Shown here: positions 34,100 through 47,482 of the stretch, piece by piece | Layout: the number at the start of each line of letters is the position of its first letter | How positions within the stretch are numbered: the first letter of the stretch is position 1 | From: Silene conica | Taxonomy: Eukaryota; Streptophyta; Magnoliopsida; Caryophyllales; Caryophyllaceae | Direction: 5' to 3' | Assembly (NCBI GenBank): GCA_029255685.2 | Contig: CM055318.2 | Span: forward strand, 34,924,516 to 34,988,515 | Length of the DNA: 64,000 nt | Notes under the pieces: generated by a model | Databases searched by the model: none | Seen by the model: the letters and a program-made list of their open reading frames with translations, nothing else | What the model was told of the DNA's origin: nothing | Translations under genes and position numbers: made by a program

Positions 34100-35491
34100 T
34101 ATCAGGCCAACGCAATCGGTACTTACACAACTTTGAAAAGTTCCGATGAGGCGACCTCAAACACACCATTCACAAGCGAAGAAATTGAGAAGTTAAACAC
34201 TCTGTTAGGAGCGAGTCACGATGGTTGCGATAAACTCAAAGGTATGAAATTAAAGATTAATGTTGAATGGATGATTGATAGCGGAGCCTCTCATCATATG
34301 ACGGGTAGATCTGCTGATTAACAAATGGAAAGAGGAAGTGTCCAGAATCAGTTTACCTGATGGACGAACCGTTGAAGCCTGCGTGCACGGAGAAGTCAGA
34401 CTAAATGAACATTTTGGTCTGAAGAATGTTTTATTTGTTCCTAATGTTACATGTCATCTCATTTCTGTCCAACAATTAATACGTGAAAATAATTGTGTAG
34501 TAACGTTTTATTCGGAATATTGTGATATGCAGGACCCGACTACGAAGACGACGATTGGACGCGGTGAGCATCGACATGGAGTATATTACTTTCAGTCGAA
34601 GAAGGAAGAGGCAGTAAGGAAGGTGACAGTGACCAAAGATGAAAGGTTGTGGCATATGAGACTGGGACATCCGCCGACGAGTATTTTTTTCTCATTTTTC
34701 GAGTTTAATTGGGTGTAATTTACATTGGAACTCAGATGTTGTTTGCGATTCTTGTTGTCGGGCAAAACTATCTCGATCACCTTTCAAGGTTAATAATAAG
34801 AAATGCGATATTTTGTTTGGATTAATACACTGTGACATATGGGGAAAGTACCGGATAAAAAGTTTGACACAAGCTCATTATTTATTAACTATCATTGACG
34901 ACCATAGTCGGGGATTTTGGGTTTATTTAATGAAAGATAAAAGTGAAGCGGGAGAATACATGAATTTTTTTTGTCAAATGGTAAAAACCCAGTTCGAAAC
35001 ATGTGTTAAGATTATTCAGAGTGACAATGGAACAGAGTTGTTATCCGGTTCAATGTAACAATATTATGAAAAAAATGAGATTAATTTCAGAACTAGCAAT
35101 GTAGATACGCCACAACAAAACCGAAGGGTTGAGAGAAAACACAGTCACATCTTAGAAAAGGCTAGAGCCTTAGTACGTTTTGAGAGTGGTATACCTTTGA
35201 TTTTTTTGGGGAGAATGTGTGCTAATAGCGGCTTATCTTATCATTCGAACACCCACACCATACAAAATTTTGCACCGTAGACAACCTTACTTCGATAATG
35301 TTAAAGTCTTAGGTTGCTTGTGTTATGCACACAATAAAGAGAGACCGAAGGATACGTTTGGCGAAAGGGGGAAATGCTGCTTTTTCATAGGTTATCCATA
35401 TAGTAAAAAGGGGTGGAAAGTGTATGACTTGAAGGAGAGGCGGGTTTTCGTATCTCGTGATGTAGTGTTTTATACTTTTATGAGAATGTAA
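34100..35491 (+). pseudogene. pol: Protease and integrase of the old Copia element
   Basis: Protease: WMIDSGASHHMTG (near 34270), with the Asp-Ser-Gly triad intact. Pre-integrase: LPDGRTVEACVHGEVRL to LWHMRLGHPP (34338-34690). Integrase core: HCDIWG (~34830), SDNGTE (35020-35037) and RRVERKH (35122-35142); the second Asp and the Glu are 36 codons apart, the D-X35-E spacing of Copia integrases. A stop lies between them (35056) and a frameshift near 35215 precedes YLIIRTPTPYKILHRRQPYF, the C-terminal part. The insertion of an LTR at 35719 follows. Confidence 0.88.
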
Positions 35492-35718
35492 GCCGATATT
35501 TGATTTCTGCCAAAGACACGGATACACAAGCAGGGGTTGATGGTAGACGAATTCCAGACCAAAATTTGATTAATTATGGGCATGTTGATGATCACACACA
35601 AGAAGACAGAGGGAATTGCGAAGGGAGAGAAGAGACAGAGGAAGATGACGAAAGGAGAACAAAAACAGAAGAGGTCCATAACGACACAGTGGGTACCAGT
35701 AACGAATCAGAGGTTGTT

Positions 35719-37300
35719 TGATGTGTGTATTTTATATATACTTTTCAGTACCTTTTAGCACGCATTTCTATGTTTTACAGGTGATTTTATATCACTTTAT
35801 GCCCGAACGCGCTACTCTGTGCTTTTCTTGCTATTTTGTAGGAATAACGGCGAAAGTAATGAAAACCGAGACAAAGTTGTCCCAAGTACACTCTTTTAGA
35901 AGATGGAAGTTGGAATAGGCCTTAAGAGCATTGAAAAGCGCCAATCGTCCAAGTCAATAGCTACTTGAGGTGCGCACAATGGAGAAAGAAAGCTAAGCAA
36001 GCAAGGAAGAGCTTCAATTTGCTAGTGCCTACTTTGGTGAGCCATATATCGAGTTCTACAACAGATAATCAGGTGATTCCAATTGGATATAAAATCTTAT
36101 CCTCTTAGCTTTCCCTCGCCACCAAAAACGCTTGATTTTCCTAAGTAACGAAGAAATGACAGCAATTTGAAATTCAGTGCGCAGTGAAGGAAATACGCGC
36201 TGAGAAGTACTCGATCGGGGAGTTCTCAGAAGAAAAATGCTTAATCGAGGGCTTATTTGCTCGATCGAATATTTTACAGAGAGAAAGACCTCGATCGAGT
36301 CCTTTCTTTACTCGATCGAGGGGATTTTGGAGATTTTTACTCGATCGAGTGAAATTGGAGCTCGATTGAGTAATCCACTAATGGGCCATCGGATTGTCGT
36401 TGGACTTTAGGTCAAGTTTTGAGGAGTTTTTGTTTTCTCTTATAAAAGAGACTACTCCTCAACACATAACACACCACTTACTATCATCTACTATCTTCTA
36501 CTGTTACTTTTTACTCTCTAGTTTTCTTCACAAACTTTTAGATCTTTCTTTTCGTCAGACGGTTACTCTTGCCTTTATCATTTGTAATCTCTCTTTTATC
36601 TTTACTCCTTTATTTATTATCTCATCTCTTGTTTCCCTTATTTCGTTTATTATTTATAATTAGTTATCATGTCTTATTATATCCGTCACAACGGTTAGTA
36701 TAGTCCCCAAAGCCAAGTGCAGCTAATTTCCTTAGTATGTTAGGATGAGGGAAGTCGCGGTAATAATGTTGTAGGACTCACATGTACTGTTAGTTGTTCC
36801 TGCGACGAGGTTTGTTTATACGAAATTTAATCATAAAACCAGTTAATTGAATGCATGCATGACACCGGTTTAATTAGTAAAACTCCGCCTGGATCGAAAG
36901 ATTGGTAGAGTAGGCTTGCTTAGAACAATCGATATAACCTTCCTGGATCGAAAGATTGGTTGGAAAGTCTAGGGCGATTTGAGAGCGAAAGGAGATAATC
37001 ACTACCCACCTTATCAAAGATTTGACTGACCTAGTATTTTCATATGACATAAACTAATACGGTGACCCGATCCTGACATATTCCCTTTTAATCGTTTCAA
37101 CTCAATTTTATAATCGTTCTCGTTTTATTGTTTATTAGTTTTTGTGTAGTTAATTAATTCAATCAAAGATCCCAAATTTTTAACCGAATGAACTAGTTTT
37201 GCATATAGACTTTACCTCCCTGTGGAGATCGACCCTACTTCCGCTAGCTTCTAGTTAGTAGACTTAGGTTTTATTTTTGGTGCAAAAACGACACGCATCA
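35719..37300 (+). mobile_element. Solo LTR of an Athila/Tat-type element
   Basis: 1582 bp with matching ends TGATGTGTGT...ACACGCATCA and a perfect duplication TTGTT (35714-35718, 37301-37305), interrupting the old Copia element between integrase and RT. It contains a TATA box CTTATAAAAGAG near 36438-36449 and, upstream of it, a cluster of CTCGATCGAG palindromes. No interior sequence remains, so recombination removed the rest. Confidence 0.9.
36207..36375 (+). promoter_or_regulatory. Cluster of CTCGATCGAG palindromes upstream of the LTR TATA box
   Basis: About seven full or near copies of ACTCGATCGAGT-like palindromes within 170 bases, 60-230 bases upstream of the TATA box. A similar cluster lies in the diverged LTR at 19090-19290. 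Repeated dyads at a fixed promoter position look like regulatory-protein binding sites of the element. Confidence 0.5.
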
Positions 37301-37546
37301 TTGTTCATGGAGGAGCAGGTGAGAGTGTTGGAGGTGAAATGCGTGGCAGTGCGGGAGGTGAAATGTAAGGGAGTAGTGAGGTAGGAAGAGCGACAAAAGG
37401 AGGAGAATAATAAAGGATGGGCAGACGGGTTAGAGAAAAATTCGAACCGGTATGGAAACGAGACTATTACCGTAAATCAATGAAAGTAATGACTCAAATG
37501 CTGACTGGTCATCCGGAAAATTCAAAGTCTTCATCCTCAAGCAATG

Positions 37547-37992
37547 TTGTTAGGATCGGGATCCTACTTTGGATCGATGAGCTTCCTAGGATCGAATCGT
37601 TAGGATCGGATCGTAGAATCGTAAGATCCTACAAATTAACTAGAATACATAATTGTGCAATCAAACTAAGTTAAAATCTTGTGCTAGAATATGAAAACAC
37701 TTTTATCTTAGCATATGTCTACTCTAATTGTTCTCGTTTATAGTAGATGTTTATCTTAAAAGTCATATATAAAATTTTAGTAAATCAAAAAAATTAAATG
37801 TTAATAATGTAGGATCGAATTATATAATCGTAGGATCGTGGGATCGGGTTAAGATTCTACTCTCAAAAAATTTAACGCAAGTTGAATCGTAAGATCCTAC
37901 AAAATTAAGATCCTACCTAGGATCGGGATCGGTAACCACTTTCTGAATCGTAGAATCGTAAGATCCTACGATCCGGATCGGGAGTTTAACAA
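37547..37992. mobile_element. 446-bp TIR element built of GGATCGTAAGATCC repeats
   Basis: Ends TTGTTAGGATCGGGATCC and, inverted, TTGTTAAACTCCCGATCC; flanks CAATG on both sides (37542-37546, 37993-37997). Inside, phrases such as GAATCGTAAGATCCTAC recur on both strands. It sits in the old Copia element between integrase and RT. The superfamily is unclear. Confidence 0.65.
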
Positions 37993-37997
37993 CAATG

Positions 37998-39288
37998 TCC
38001 TCAAGTACTCGCTATCCCTTATCGAAATACGTTATTACTAATTGTTTTTCACCGTCACACAAAGCGTTTCTAGCAAAAATTGATACAGAAAAGGATCCCA
38101 TGAATTACAAAGAAGCAACGCGAAGTGAACAGTGGCGCGATGCCATGAGAATAGAAATGGAAGCCTTGGAGAAGAATAAGACTTGGAAGATTGTGAAGTT
38201 GCTAAAGGGAAAGAAAGCTATTGGGTGTCGATGGGTATACAAAATCAAATACTTAGCTAATGGAGAATTTGAGAGGTATAAGGCGAGACTTGTAGCCCAA
38301 GGTTTCACCCAAGTGGAAGGGATTGATTTCCATAAAACGTATGCACCGGTTTCAAAGAAGACGAGTGTCTGATGTATGTTTACCATTGTCGTGATGAAGG
38401 GATGGAAGATAGAACAACTTAACGTAAATAATGCCTTCCTACATGGTGACTTAGATGAATATGTATACATGAGGATACAATAAGGATTTGAACGAGACAA
38501 AGAGAACAAAGTTTGCAAGTTAGTGAAGTCCATTTACGGGTGAAAATAAGCCTCCCGGAATTGGTTTGCAAAACTTACTGATTCGATGTAGAGGTATGGC
38601 TTTGTTCAATCTTTAGCGGATTATTCACTGTTTACTTATAATCGTGACGGAATTTTCATTGGAGTTGTGGTGTATGTGGATGACATGATCTTCGTTAGCA
38701 ATAGTGACGATGCTTCCCTTCGTTTCAACGTTTTCTTGACTCAAAATTCGGGATTAAGGATTTGGGCCTTTTAAACTTTTTCTCGGGAATAGAGGTTGAG
38801 CATGGGAAAGATGGATTATTTCTTAACCAACGGAAATACGCAAATGAACATTATTGAAGAAAGTGGCATGGCAGGCGCATAGTACAGACTGTGTATACCC
38901 CCATTCAGCCTCGTCACAATTTAGCATTGGCAAAGGGAAGTGTCTTGAAAGATGTTATAAAGTATCGGAGACTTGTTGGGAGATTATTGTGCCTTACAAT
39001 CACGAGACCCGACCTTGTATACGCGGTACACATTCTATCTCAGTTTGTTAATGAACCAAAGGTGGAGCATTATATTGGGATACAACGCTTCGGGTGGTTC
39101 GCTACCTTAAGCGAAATCCGAGCAAAGGCATATCAATCATAAAAGAAGGAGATTTGCAGCTAAGAGGGTATTGTGATTCGGATTATGCAAGTTGTCCAAT
39201 TACAAGGCGTTTATTGAGTGGGTACTTTATTTCTTTAAGACAGCCGCCTATCTCATTGCGTACAGAGAAACAAGTGACGGTAGCTAAA
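37998..39288 (+). pseudogene. pol: Reverse transcriptase of the old Copia element, 5' part of RNase H
   Basis: RT begins YPLSKYVITN and EQWRDAMRIEMEALEKNKTW, then GCRWVYKIKY and [44 protein letters not shown], and the catalytic motif YVDDM at 38673-38687. Later pieces (VGRLLCLTITRPDLVYAVHI, GYCDSDYASCP) belong to the connection and RNase H. At least five stops and several frame changes. It breaks off at 39288 where TR-GAG copy 2 is inserted; the rest of RNase H is at 47488-47868. Confidence 0.9.
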
Positions 39289-40524
39289 TGAAGGAAAACG
39301 AGATTCAAACTTGTTATCCTAATAATGTAGTCTTACTAATTATTTATGTTTTAATTAATCTCTTATTAATTTATACTCAAGATTTTATGCATGCAAAATA
39401 AAAGCGGAAATAAGGAGAATCGTATTCTTACACCCGGTCCGAAATATTGCTAGGACGATCCTCCAAAAGCAACCAAGTAAGCTTGCCTCCAATAAGTGAA
39501 CACCAAGACCTTACCTTAAACGGACCAAATACCGAACCCGAATCTAGAGGACGGAATTAGGTTATAAAACCGTGTACTAATTATTATAATTAGTATACTA
39601 CAAATATTATCTAAATAATATTTAAGAGGTTTTTACTTGTTTTCTTACTCTAGAAAAATAAGCATGAAGATTAGTATTAATATGTGATGGATCACATATA
39701 TTTATAGACAAAATAGGTTTGGTTGGGGTGGTGGGTGTGTCGTGTAAGTAAGAGCATAGGGAAGGGATTTTAATCCCTTTTGCATGCTCGCATGCACATA
39801 GTGAAGTCATATCACATTTGACTTAAAAATATAAGATAAAATATCATATATAATATTATCTTACAATGTCACTTACACAGTATACACATACGTAAAATGG
39901 ACCTTCATTTTACGTTTTATAATTCGTACAATTTAACTCATTACGTAACATCTTATGTGAAATAATAATTGTATTAATTTAAAATATAAATTTATCATAT
40001 AAATAATATTTCTAAATTAATTAAATCACATTTAACAAATTATTAAGTAATTCGAAATTACTGTCCCAACATATGGTTATCGTAATAATCGTCGATACGA
40101 TATATCAACAACGTTTGTTATAACCATGAACCGTTCATTATACTAATTTTGATATTTCTAAAATATCGTTTAATATTTGACAATTGACACATTTCAATTT
40201 CAAATATAAATCTTACTTTAAGATTCAACCTCTGAATTCTCAAAATACGGTTTTAAGAATATCGATCAATCTGTATCCTATACAATTAATCAATATACGT
40301 TTAAGGGGTTAGTCCTAAAGGTGTGACCTAAAGGGATCAACTGACCACCACCGTCATACGACAGTAATGTCAAACTCTAGTCAGCCAATCATTACCGACT
40401 AATGTTGGTCAGTTGACTATATCAAATATTGGATCGTCCCTTGCATATTCATTTCATAAGATTTATGACAATGATTTTTATCACTGTCGTGATCGCACAA
40501 TTGTTGAGAACACATTTCCCAACA
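39289..40524 (-). repeat. 3' LTR of TR-GAG copy 2
   Basis: 1236 bp; on the minus strand it begins TGTTGGGAAATGTGTTCTC and ends GTTTTCCTTCA. It keeps the segment (about 40225-40313) that the partner LTR has lost. The open frame at 40413-40757 is partly LTR and partly interior, not a gene. Confidence 0.9.
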
Positions 40525-42937
40525 ATCTCCCACTTGTACTCGACAAGTGTGCGTCACCAATTCTCTTGTCCTATTACGTCATCTCCCACTCAATGCAAGG
40601 TGTCTTCCAGGTCGTACTTGCATTTGATCATATCTTGAGCGGTTTTTCTCGATCTGGAGATTTAACTGCTTTGACCGGAATTATCTACCATAGATACCTT
40701 CCGAGCGTGGTCACGCATTTTCAGCTAAATTTCTCCTCGAGTGGCCTTGAGATTTAAGACAACCCTGACAAGGGGTTGGACAATTCCTATCCTACTGTTC
40801 CTTTCGACTAACACAGTCCATCATGACCCAAAAGAAGTCCATTTGACCCCCTTTAACGGTTGATCGTAGAGCTAAAATCAAAGTCAATCTGAGGCTGCAT
40901 CACCTTGGGCGAACAGTCTCAAGTCAAAGAATCGACTTATGTGAATAATATAGTAGCTCTTGCCACGACCAGGCTAATTATAAAATTACAGAACTCTATA
41001 AGCGGTCACTAAATGCCCGACAAAGTGCCTCTTGCAGTCTGCCTATGTGATCGACTAGTCATCCCATATAACTCTATGACATTTGAACTTGCCATCAATC
41101 GCCTCACATTCTAGTCGCTTCGAGACGCCACCTCATACAAGCGACTATGGCCTATACTAAGTTAATCCAGTTCACTTTACGGGGTTCAAATTGTCTCTTA
41201 CAACCCATTTGGATTTCACAAAGTATAAATTGTGAGTTAATAATAATAATAATAATAACTCAAACGATAAGAGTGATTGTTATGTGCGAACAATCAATAC
41301 GATATTGTTGCTCCACATAAACAATCTTTGATGATCATACATCAATTTGTATTAATGGTTTGTTATGTGAATATACCCTATCTTCACATCTTTTAAACCT
41401 ACATATTCTGGTTTCCTTATGACTCATATCGTCTCGCATAATATGATCTTATTCAAGTACATTTCAAGTCTTTATACTCGACTCGAGTCTCCTTACTTTA
41501 AGGAAGCTCCCACTGTTTTCTTAAAATTTGTGACATATCGTTCTGACGAACATTGTCACATTTGTACTAGAATTCATGTTGTAGTTAACCTAGATTCGAT
41601 CCACTAGTTCTCCTCGAGAAACTTGTATCGAAATAAGGTTTTGTTTTCAATCTTTGGCATTTTAATCAAGGTTATATGAATTAACATTTTCATATCTCGG
41701 ATTCAAATCCAAACCTCGTTAACTGATCGGTGACGTTTCATTATCATATAATAAACTCACTTATGATTTATGTTCTTAACATACATTGATCTAGAATTGA
41801 AAACCTTATATTCTTTAACCTTTAAAGTATCACCATCTATCTTAATGGTAGGTTCCGTTTTCTTAATAACTTTTCTCCCACTGAATTTCGTATCACTATC
41901 TTATAGTTAATAACTCCCACTATCTTCATAGTGATTAGGTAACATCTTCAAACATCTTTTCAACTCATAATGAACATTTCATTTTGATTTACTTCAAACA
42001 TTTTCTCAACTCGCTATGAACATTTCATTTTTCATTTTCCTTCCCACGGAAAGAATCTTCTATTTTCACGAGAACGGGAGATGATTTCTCCTCTATTATC
42101 TTTATAAAACAGAAACATTAACATCATGGAAATGATTTCCTTCCGTTAACACTCGCGGTTCCCTTTGTCCTCTCTAGGAACTAGTGACAACATATGGAAC
42201 ATTTCCTTTTGTGTCCTCGCGTAGTTTCTTCTGTGTCCTCTCGTAGTTCCTTCTATCCAATCTCTTAGAGTTCTTCTTAAAGACTCCACATAGGACTCTT
42301 CTCTAAGAGACTATGTTTATTTCATTGGTTTGCGGGCGTAGAATTTCTCCCACTCTATCCTTTAAAATAACCGTTATTTAAGAAGGATAGCATTTTCGCC
42401 CGTCAACAATGTATTGGATAAAGAATTATGTGAGTAGTGAGACATTAGTACTATCATTCGTTTTTAGGTAATCATCTTATAACGAACTGATGTTCTTATG
42501 TTTGAATTTGAAGTATTTCACGGGATGCAATTCTCGTTTTAAGTAAGTCGTATTACTTTTTTAATGATCCTATCATATTACTCATGTTATATATCATATA
42601 AAAGCATTTTAAAAATAACATGTTTGATTAAGAACAAAAGGATGACTTGGGTTGAAAACCAAGTCACCACTATTACAACCATTGTTTCAACAAGATTCTT
42701 GTCGTACAAGAAATACAAAGTTCTTAATTTAAAATGCAAAATGAAAGAAGACATCAAAATGAAAAATTAGAGCCATGCTCTTTTATGTCTTCAATCTTGG
42801 ATGCTACCATAGCCATCCATGGAAGGAACTTCAAGCATCCTTCGCTTTCTCCTTGCCTTTGTCTTTGGTAGGAGCCCCTTTAAAACAATTTATAAACGGG
42901 TGAGAATCAATAACTTGTATCATTATACAAAAATTGA
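40525..42937 (-). other. Non-coding 3' interior of TR-GAG copy 2
   Basis: Matches 13981-16569 of copy 1 in reverse, with no pol domains. The minisatellite is reduced to about two 46-bp units near 41935-42035. A TAATAA microsatellite is present near 41238-41258. Confidence 0.75.
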
Positions 42938-43864
42938 TTAAATAACATGAATTAGACGAGAATTAATACCTACTGCAAGAACCTTTCCGGCTTTGAGGTC
43001 ATGGAGATACTTCGGGCAATTGCGCTTCCAATGCCCCATCTTAGTGCAATAATGGCACTTGTCATCAACCTTTGACGACGATGAAGAAGAAACACCTTTC
43101 GTAAAAGTCTTCTCCTTAGGAGATGCGGGTTTGAAGGCTTTGACATTTTTACCCTTGTTAGCCTTGCGCTTAAACTTCCCTTTGCTTTTCGTCTCGATAT
43201 TTAGAACATCCTTTGTGGAACTCTCATTAAGTCCCATATCCCTCTCCGCTTGGACCAACATCTTATCTAACTCGTCCAAGGAGGTTTCTTGATTGCGCAT
43301 GTTATAATTTACCCGAAATTGAACATACGATTTCACTTTGTTGAGGGAGTGAAGTATTTTGTCAATAATAAGCGAGTCGGGAACATTCACCCCTTGCAAC
43401 TTCAAGGTTTCGGCTAGCTCAACCATTTTGAGCACATGAGGACTAACCCTTTGACCTTATTTTAAGGTCAAATCAAAGAATGCGGAGGCCGCCTCATATT
43501 GGATTACCCTAGGAGCTTGCGAAAACATGGTCGCAATCTTAGTGTAAATCTCATTAGCCGTGGCTAGCTTAATCATTCTTCTTTGGAGATCCGGCTCCAT
43601 CGAAAATATAAGCACGTTCTTCAAAGCATGTGACTCCTTCATGTAGGTATCATAGGCCTCACAAGTCGCTTCCGATGAACGAGCACCGGGAGTGGGAGGA
43701 GCGGCAATGGTAAGATAACGAGTCTTATCGTCGGCTTCCGCGGCCAACACCAATTGGGCGTCCCAATCTTTAAAATTGGCGCCATGCTTCACAAGCTTGC
43801 AACGATCCATAAAAGACCGAAGCCATGAAACGTGAGGTGGGAGTGGTGGAGCGTTATTTGCCAT
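42938..43864 (-). pseudogene. gag: gag of TR-GAG copy 2 with one internal stop
   Basis: Full-length gag, about 308 codons, starting MANNAPPLPPHVSWLRSFMD at 43864. The frame is open apart from a TAA at 43457-43459 (after FFDLTLK), where a glutamate-type codon would fit, so a single substitution broke it. The second half has MLKMVELAETLKLQGVNV, a polar stretch, and the zinc knuckle CHYCTKMGHWKRNC (CX2CX4HX4C). It is about 45 codons longer than copy 1, whose middle is shortened. As in copy 1 there is no downstream protease. Confidence 0.9.
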
Positions 43865-46340
43865 TGATGATTGAAAGTCGAAATTGAACTACAATAAAAT
43901 AAAGGAATTAAAACACAATTATCGTTTTAATAAATAAACTTGTAAATTTTAAACAAGTTATGCATTTACTTAATGATCTCTTACCCAATTAAGTAAATGA
44001 TCCCGAGACCCAAATACACACTAACTCGGGCACGGTTTAGCCGATACATCCCTCATTAATATGACTCGGTAGATTAACCCCTTAATCAATTCTACTTTTA
44101 GAACTCTCGGTCGATAAAATTACACTAATTCTTATCTTAGCCCGAACTTATTACCACTACGGTGGCTCGAATACCTTCGTCGAGATCAACCAAATTTCGA
44201 GAACGTAATCATATTACCCCACTTCACCAACGTAATAAGGTTTGCACCCCGGTTTAGCCGAGCCTACTCCCTTATGAAGAAGATCCTTCGCGGGTTCTTT
44301 ACTTTTTGGTAAGGCTATGTCTCGATTTTTAAATAACGTAAGAGATCTTGTCAATTTATTATCTATCTCCTTTAAGTGAACTAAGTCGGTGAATTATCGA
44401 TAATTTAATTGACACGGTCGATAAAATCGATGAAATGCATGAGTTTGGATGACGATTTGGCTATGCATGCAGACATGATAAGCATAAATAAAAGCATAAA
44501 ACTTTAAAAGCATAAATAAACCCCTAGTATGGCCTTTCCTAAAATAGAAAATAAAGTAAATTACAAATTCGGAAACCAACTCCTTTGGTCCCTTGAACTT
44601 CACACGCGGCACGCATCCCAAGGCAAACTTCGTCTTGGTCGGAACTCCTTTCCGAAATGGCACCGTCTTCAAGGATCTCCGGAATTATAAATAATTACAA
44701 ATTTTCTATCTATTTTATATATTATAAAATAAAACTAAACAATAAAATAAAGTGATACGAGATCACATTAAATTACAACCGAATCGATAAACCCTTACAT
44801 TACGGGAAATATCGATTAAAATCTAAGGCCATACTAAGTAAATTACATAATTCCAAAATTACGTAAATAAAATATGACATTCATAAATAATAATTAAATA
44901 TGCAATGCTTATGTAAAATGCAAAACCTAAGCCAAATCGTCCTATTTAAACACATTTTAAATATCGTTATTCGTAATAACTCGGTTTTATGGAATAACGT
45001 GATTTAAACAATTTAAAATCACTAATCACTCTATGAATCATTATTCATGATTTAGTTAAGTTTCCTAACACATTTTAGGATTCAAAATTTAGTCTTACTC
45101 AAATTTCGAAAATTAACTTAACTTTTATTTTAATATTGTTCGGTTTTAATCGGTTTTACGGGAAATAGCATTAAAATAATCAAACGAGTCATAAAATTTT
45201 CGGAATTTCAAAATTCAAAATTTTGAACATACTGAAAATTTTCTAAAATTTCAGATCCTTAAAATTAAATATTTTCGAAATATACCTTTTATTTCGTAAA
45301 ATATAGTCGTGTACATAGCATAATAATTCGAAAAATTTAAAACTACTTCAAAAATTATGAAATAAAATACCAATATAATTTTTACATCTTCCTAGACACT
45401 CAAAGTATCTGAAAAATGCAAGAAAAATCAGAAGCACACTGTTTTAGGATTGAAAATGATTATGACTCTTCCAACACTTAATCTCCAATTTTAACCTTTT
45501 AAAATTAAAACTTAAAATTTCAGAAACTTTTGGCACTAAATAAAAATATGTTGATGATCATACATAATATGACTAATATGGGTGAATTCTTCGGACCATT
45601 TAAGTAACTTTTACTATTTTTAATAATTCGTGTCATATATTACGCGATTTTACCGATTAAAATCATTTCTCATGCAAAATTCGAGATTAATAGCTCAAAA
45701 TTCACATGCATTCTAGAAATAATATATGTGACGCTATATTAAATTTTTATGGTCAAATTCGAACTTAAACTATTTAAGCTAAAATATGTCACTAATATTA
45801 CGATTTTTACGATAAAAATCAATATTCATGCAATATTAAAGAAAATCTTCTAAAACATTTATCATATATTTTGTATATTTCATGTGACATCTACAAAATT
45901 TTTTATAGTTAAATTCATAATATAACTATTTAACCCATATTTAACTCATTTTATGACTATTTAACCATTAAAAATTCATAAACCATGCATATAACTTAAA
46001 TAATTTCGAAAATTATATATTCATAATATGTTAAATGCATGTGAGAACATATTTAAAATTCATGGCCAGAAACATTATTTAGCTATTTTTCCCATATTAA
46101 AACATTTTTAACCGATTTTAAGCCCAAATTAAACAATTTAATTACAATGATGAACAATATTATTCCATAAATCATCAAAATAACTTAAAACTATTTTAAG
46201 ACCAGAAAGTATACATGCATTAACATTTTCGTGCATATACTATATGTACTACTCATTTTCGTTTTTAATTAAAATCGCATTTTCTCGCAAAAACGTAAAA
46301 ATCGAGTTGCATGCAAGCAACCTAATGCTCTGATACCACT
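43865..46340 (-). other. Long 5' leader of TR-GAG copy 2
   Basis: 2.48 kb, nearly the same length and order as in copy 1. It includes the conserved block 44394-44672 (GACGGTGCCATTTCGG on the minus strand), an AT-rich stretch, and the primer site at its upstream end. Confidence 0.8.
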
Positions 46341-47482
46341 TGAAGGAAAACGAGATTCAAACTTGTTATCCTATAATGTAGTCTTACTAATTATTTATGT
46401 TTTAATTAATCTCTTATTAATTTATACTCAAGATTTTATGCATGCAAAATAAAAGCGGAAATAAGGAGAATCGTATTCTTACACCCGGTCCGAAATATTG
46501 CTAGGACGATCCTCCAAAAGCAACCAAGTAAGCTTGCCTCCAATAAGTGAACACCAAGACCTTACCTTAAACGGACCAAATACCGAACCCGAATCTAGAG
46601 GACGGAATTAGGTTATAAAACCGTGTACTAATTATTATAATTAGTATACTACAAATATTATCTGAATAATATTTAAGAGGTTTTTACTTGTTTTCTTACT
46701 CTAGAAAAATAAGCATGAAGATTAGTATTAATATGTGATGGATCACATATATTTATAGACAAAATAGGTTTGGTTGGGGTGGTGGGTGTGTCGTGTAAGT
46801 AAGAGCATAGGGAAGGGATTTTAATCCCTTTTGCATGCTCACATGCACATAGTGAAGTCATATCACATTTGACTTAAAAATATAAGATAAAATATCATAT
46901 ATAATATTATCTTACAATGTCACTTACACGGTATACACATACGTAAAATGGACCTTCATTTTACGTTTTATAATTCGTACAATTTAACTCATTACGTAAC
47001 ATCTTATGTGAAATAATAATTGTATTAATTTAAAATATAAATTTATCATATAAATAATATTTCTAAATTAATTAAATCACATTTAACAAATTATTAAGTA
47101 ATTCGAAATTACTGTCCCAACATATGGTTATCGTATCGTCGATACGATATATCAACAACGTTTGTTATAACCATGAACCGTTAATTATACTAATTTTGAT
47201 ATTTCTAAAATATCGTTTAATATTTGACAATTGACACATTTCAATTTCAAATATAAATCTTACTTTAAGGTCCTAAAGGTGTGACCTAAAGGGATCAACT
47301 GACCACCACCGTCATACGACAGTAATGTCAAACTCTAGTTAGTCAATCATTACATATTAATGTTGGTCAGTTGACTATATCAAATATTGGATCGTCCCTT
47401 GCATATTCATTTCATAAGATTTATGACAATGATTTTTATCACTGTCTTGATCGCACAATTGTTGAGGACACATTTCCCAACA
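46341..47482 (-). repeat. 5' LTR of TR-GAG copy 2
   Basis: 1142 bp, shortened by an ~88-bp deletion at about 47270 (TTACTTTAAG joined to GTCCTAAAGG) and a 6-base loss near 47136, compared with its partner. Confidence 0.9.

Larger units (their letters stand above)
39289..47482 (-). mobile_element. Non-autonomous gag-only Copia-type element (TR-GAG copy 2)
   Basis: Same family as 4158-17786 in the opposite orientation. LTRs 39289-40524 (1236 bp) and 46341-47482 (1142 bp); perfect duplication CTAAA (39284-39288, 47483-47487) within the RNase H codons of the old Copia element. On the minus strand the primer site TGGTATCAGAGC follows the right LTR (46327-46338), and a purine tract AGTGGGAGAT precedes the left. 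Only a gag is encoded. Ten or more differences plus an ~88-bp deletion in the right LTR separate the LTRs, so it is older than copy 1. Confidence 0.93.

Noticed and set aside
36394..36663. Hydrophobic 89-residue frame in the solo LTR
   Set aside because: It overlaps the LTR promoter and leader; a pyrimidine-rich leader gives hydrophobic codons by chance.
39622..39810. Identical 62-residue frames at 39622-39810 and 46673-46861
   Set aside because: Identity comes from being in the two LTRs of the same element; no evidence of coding.
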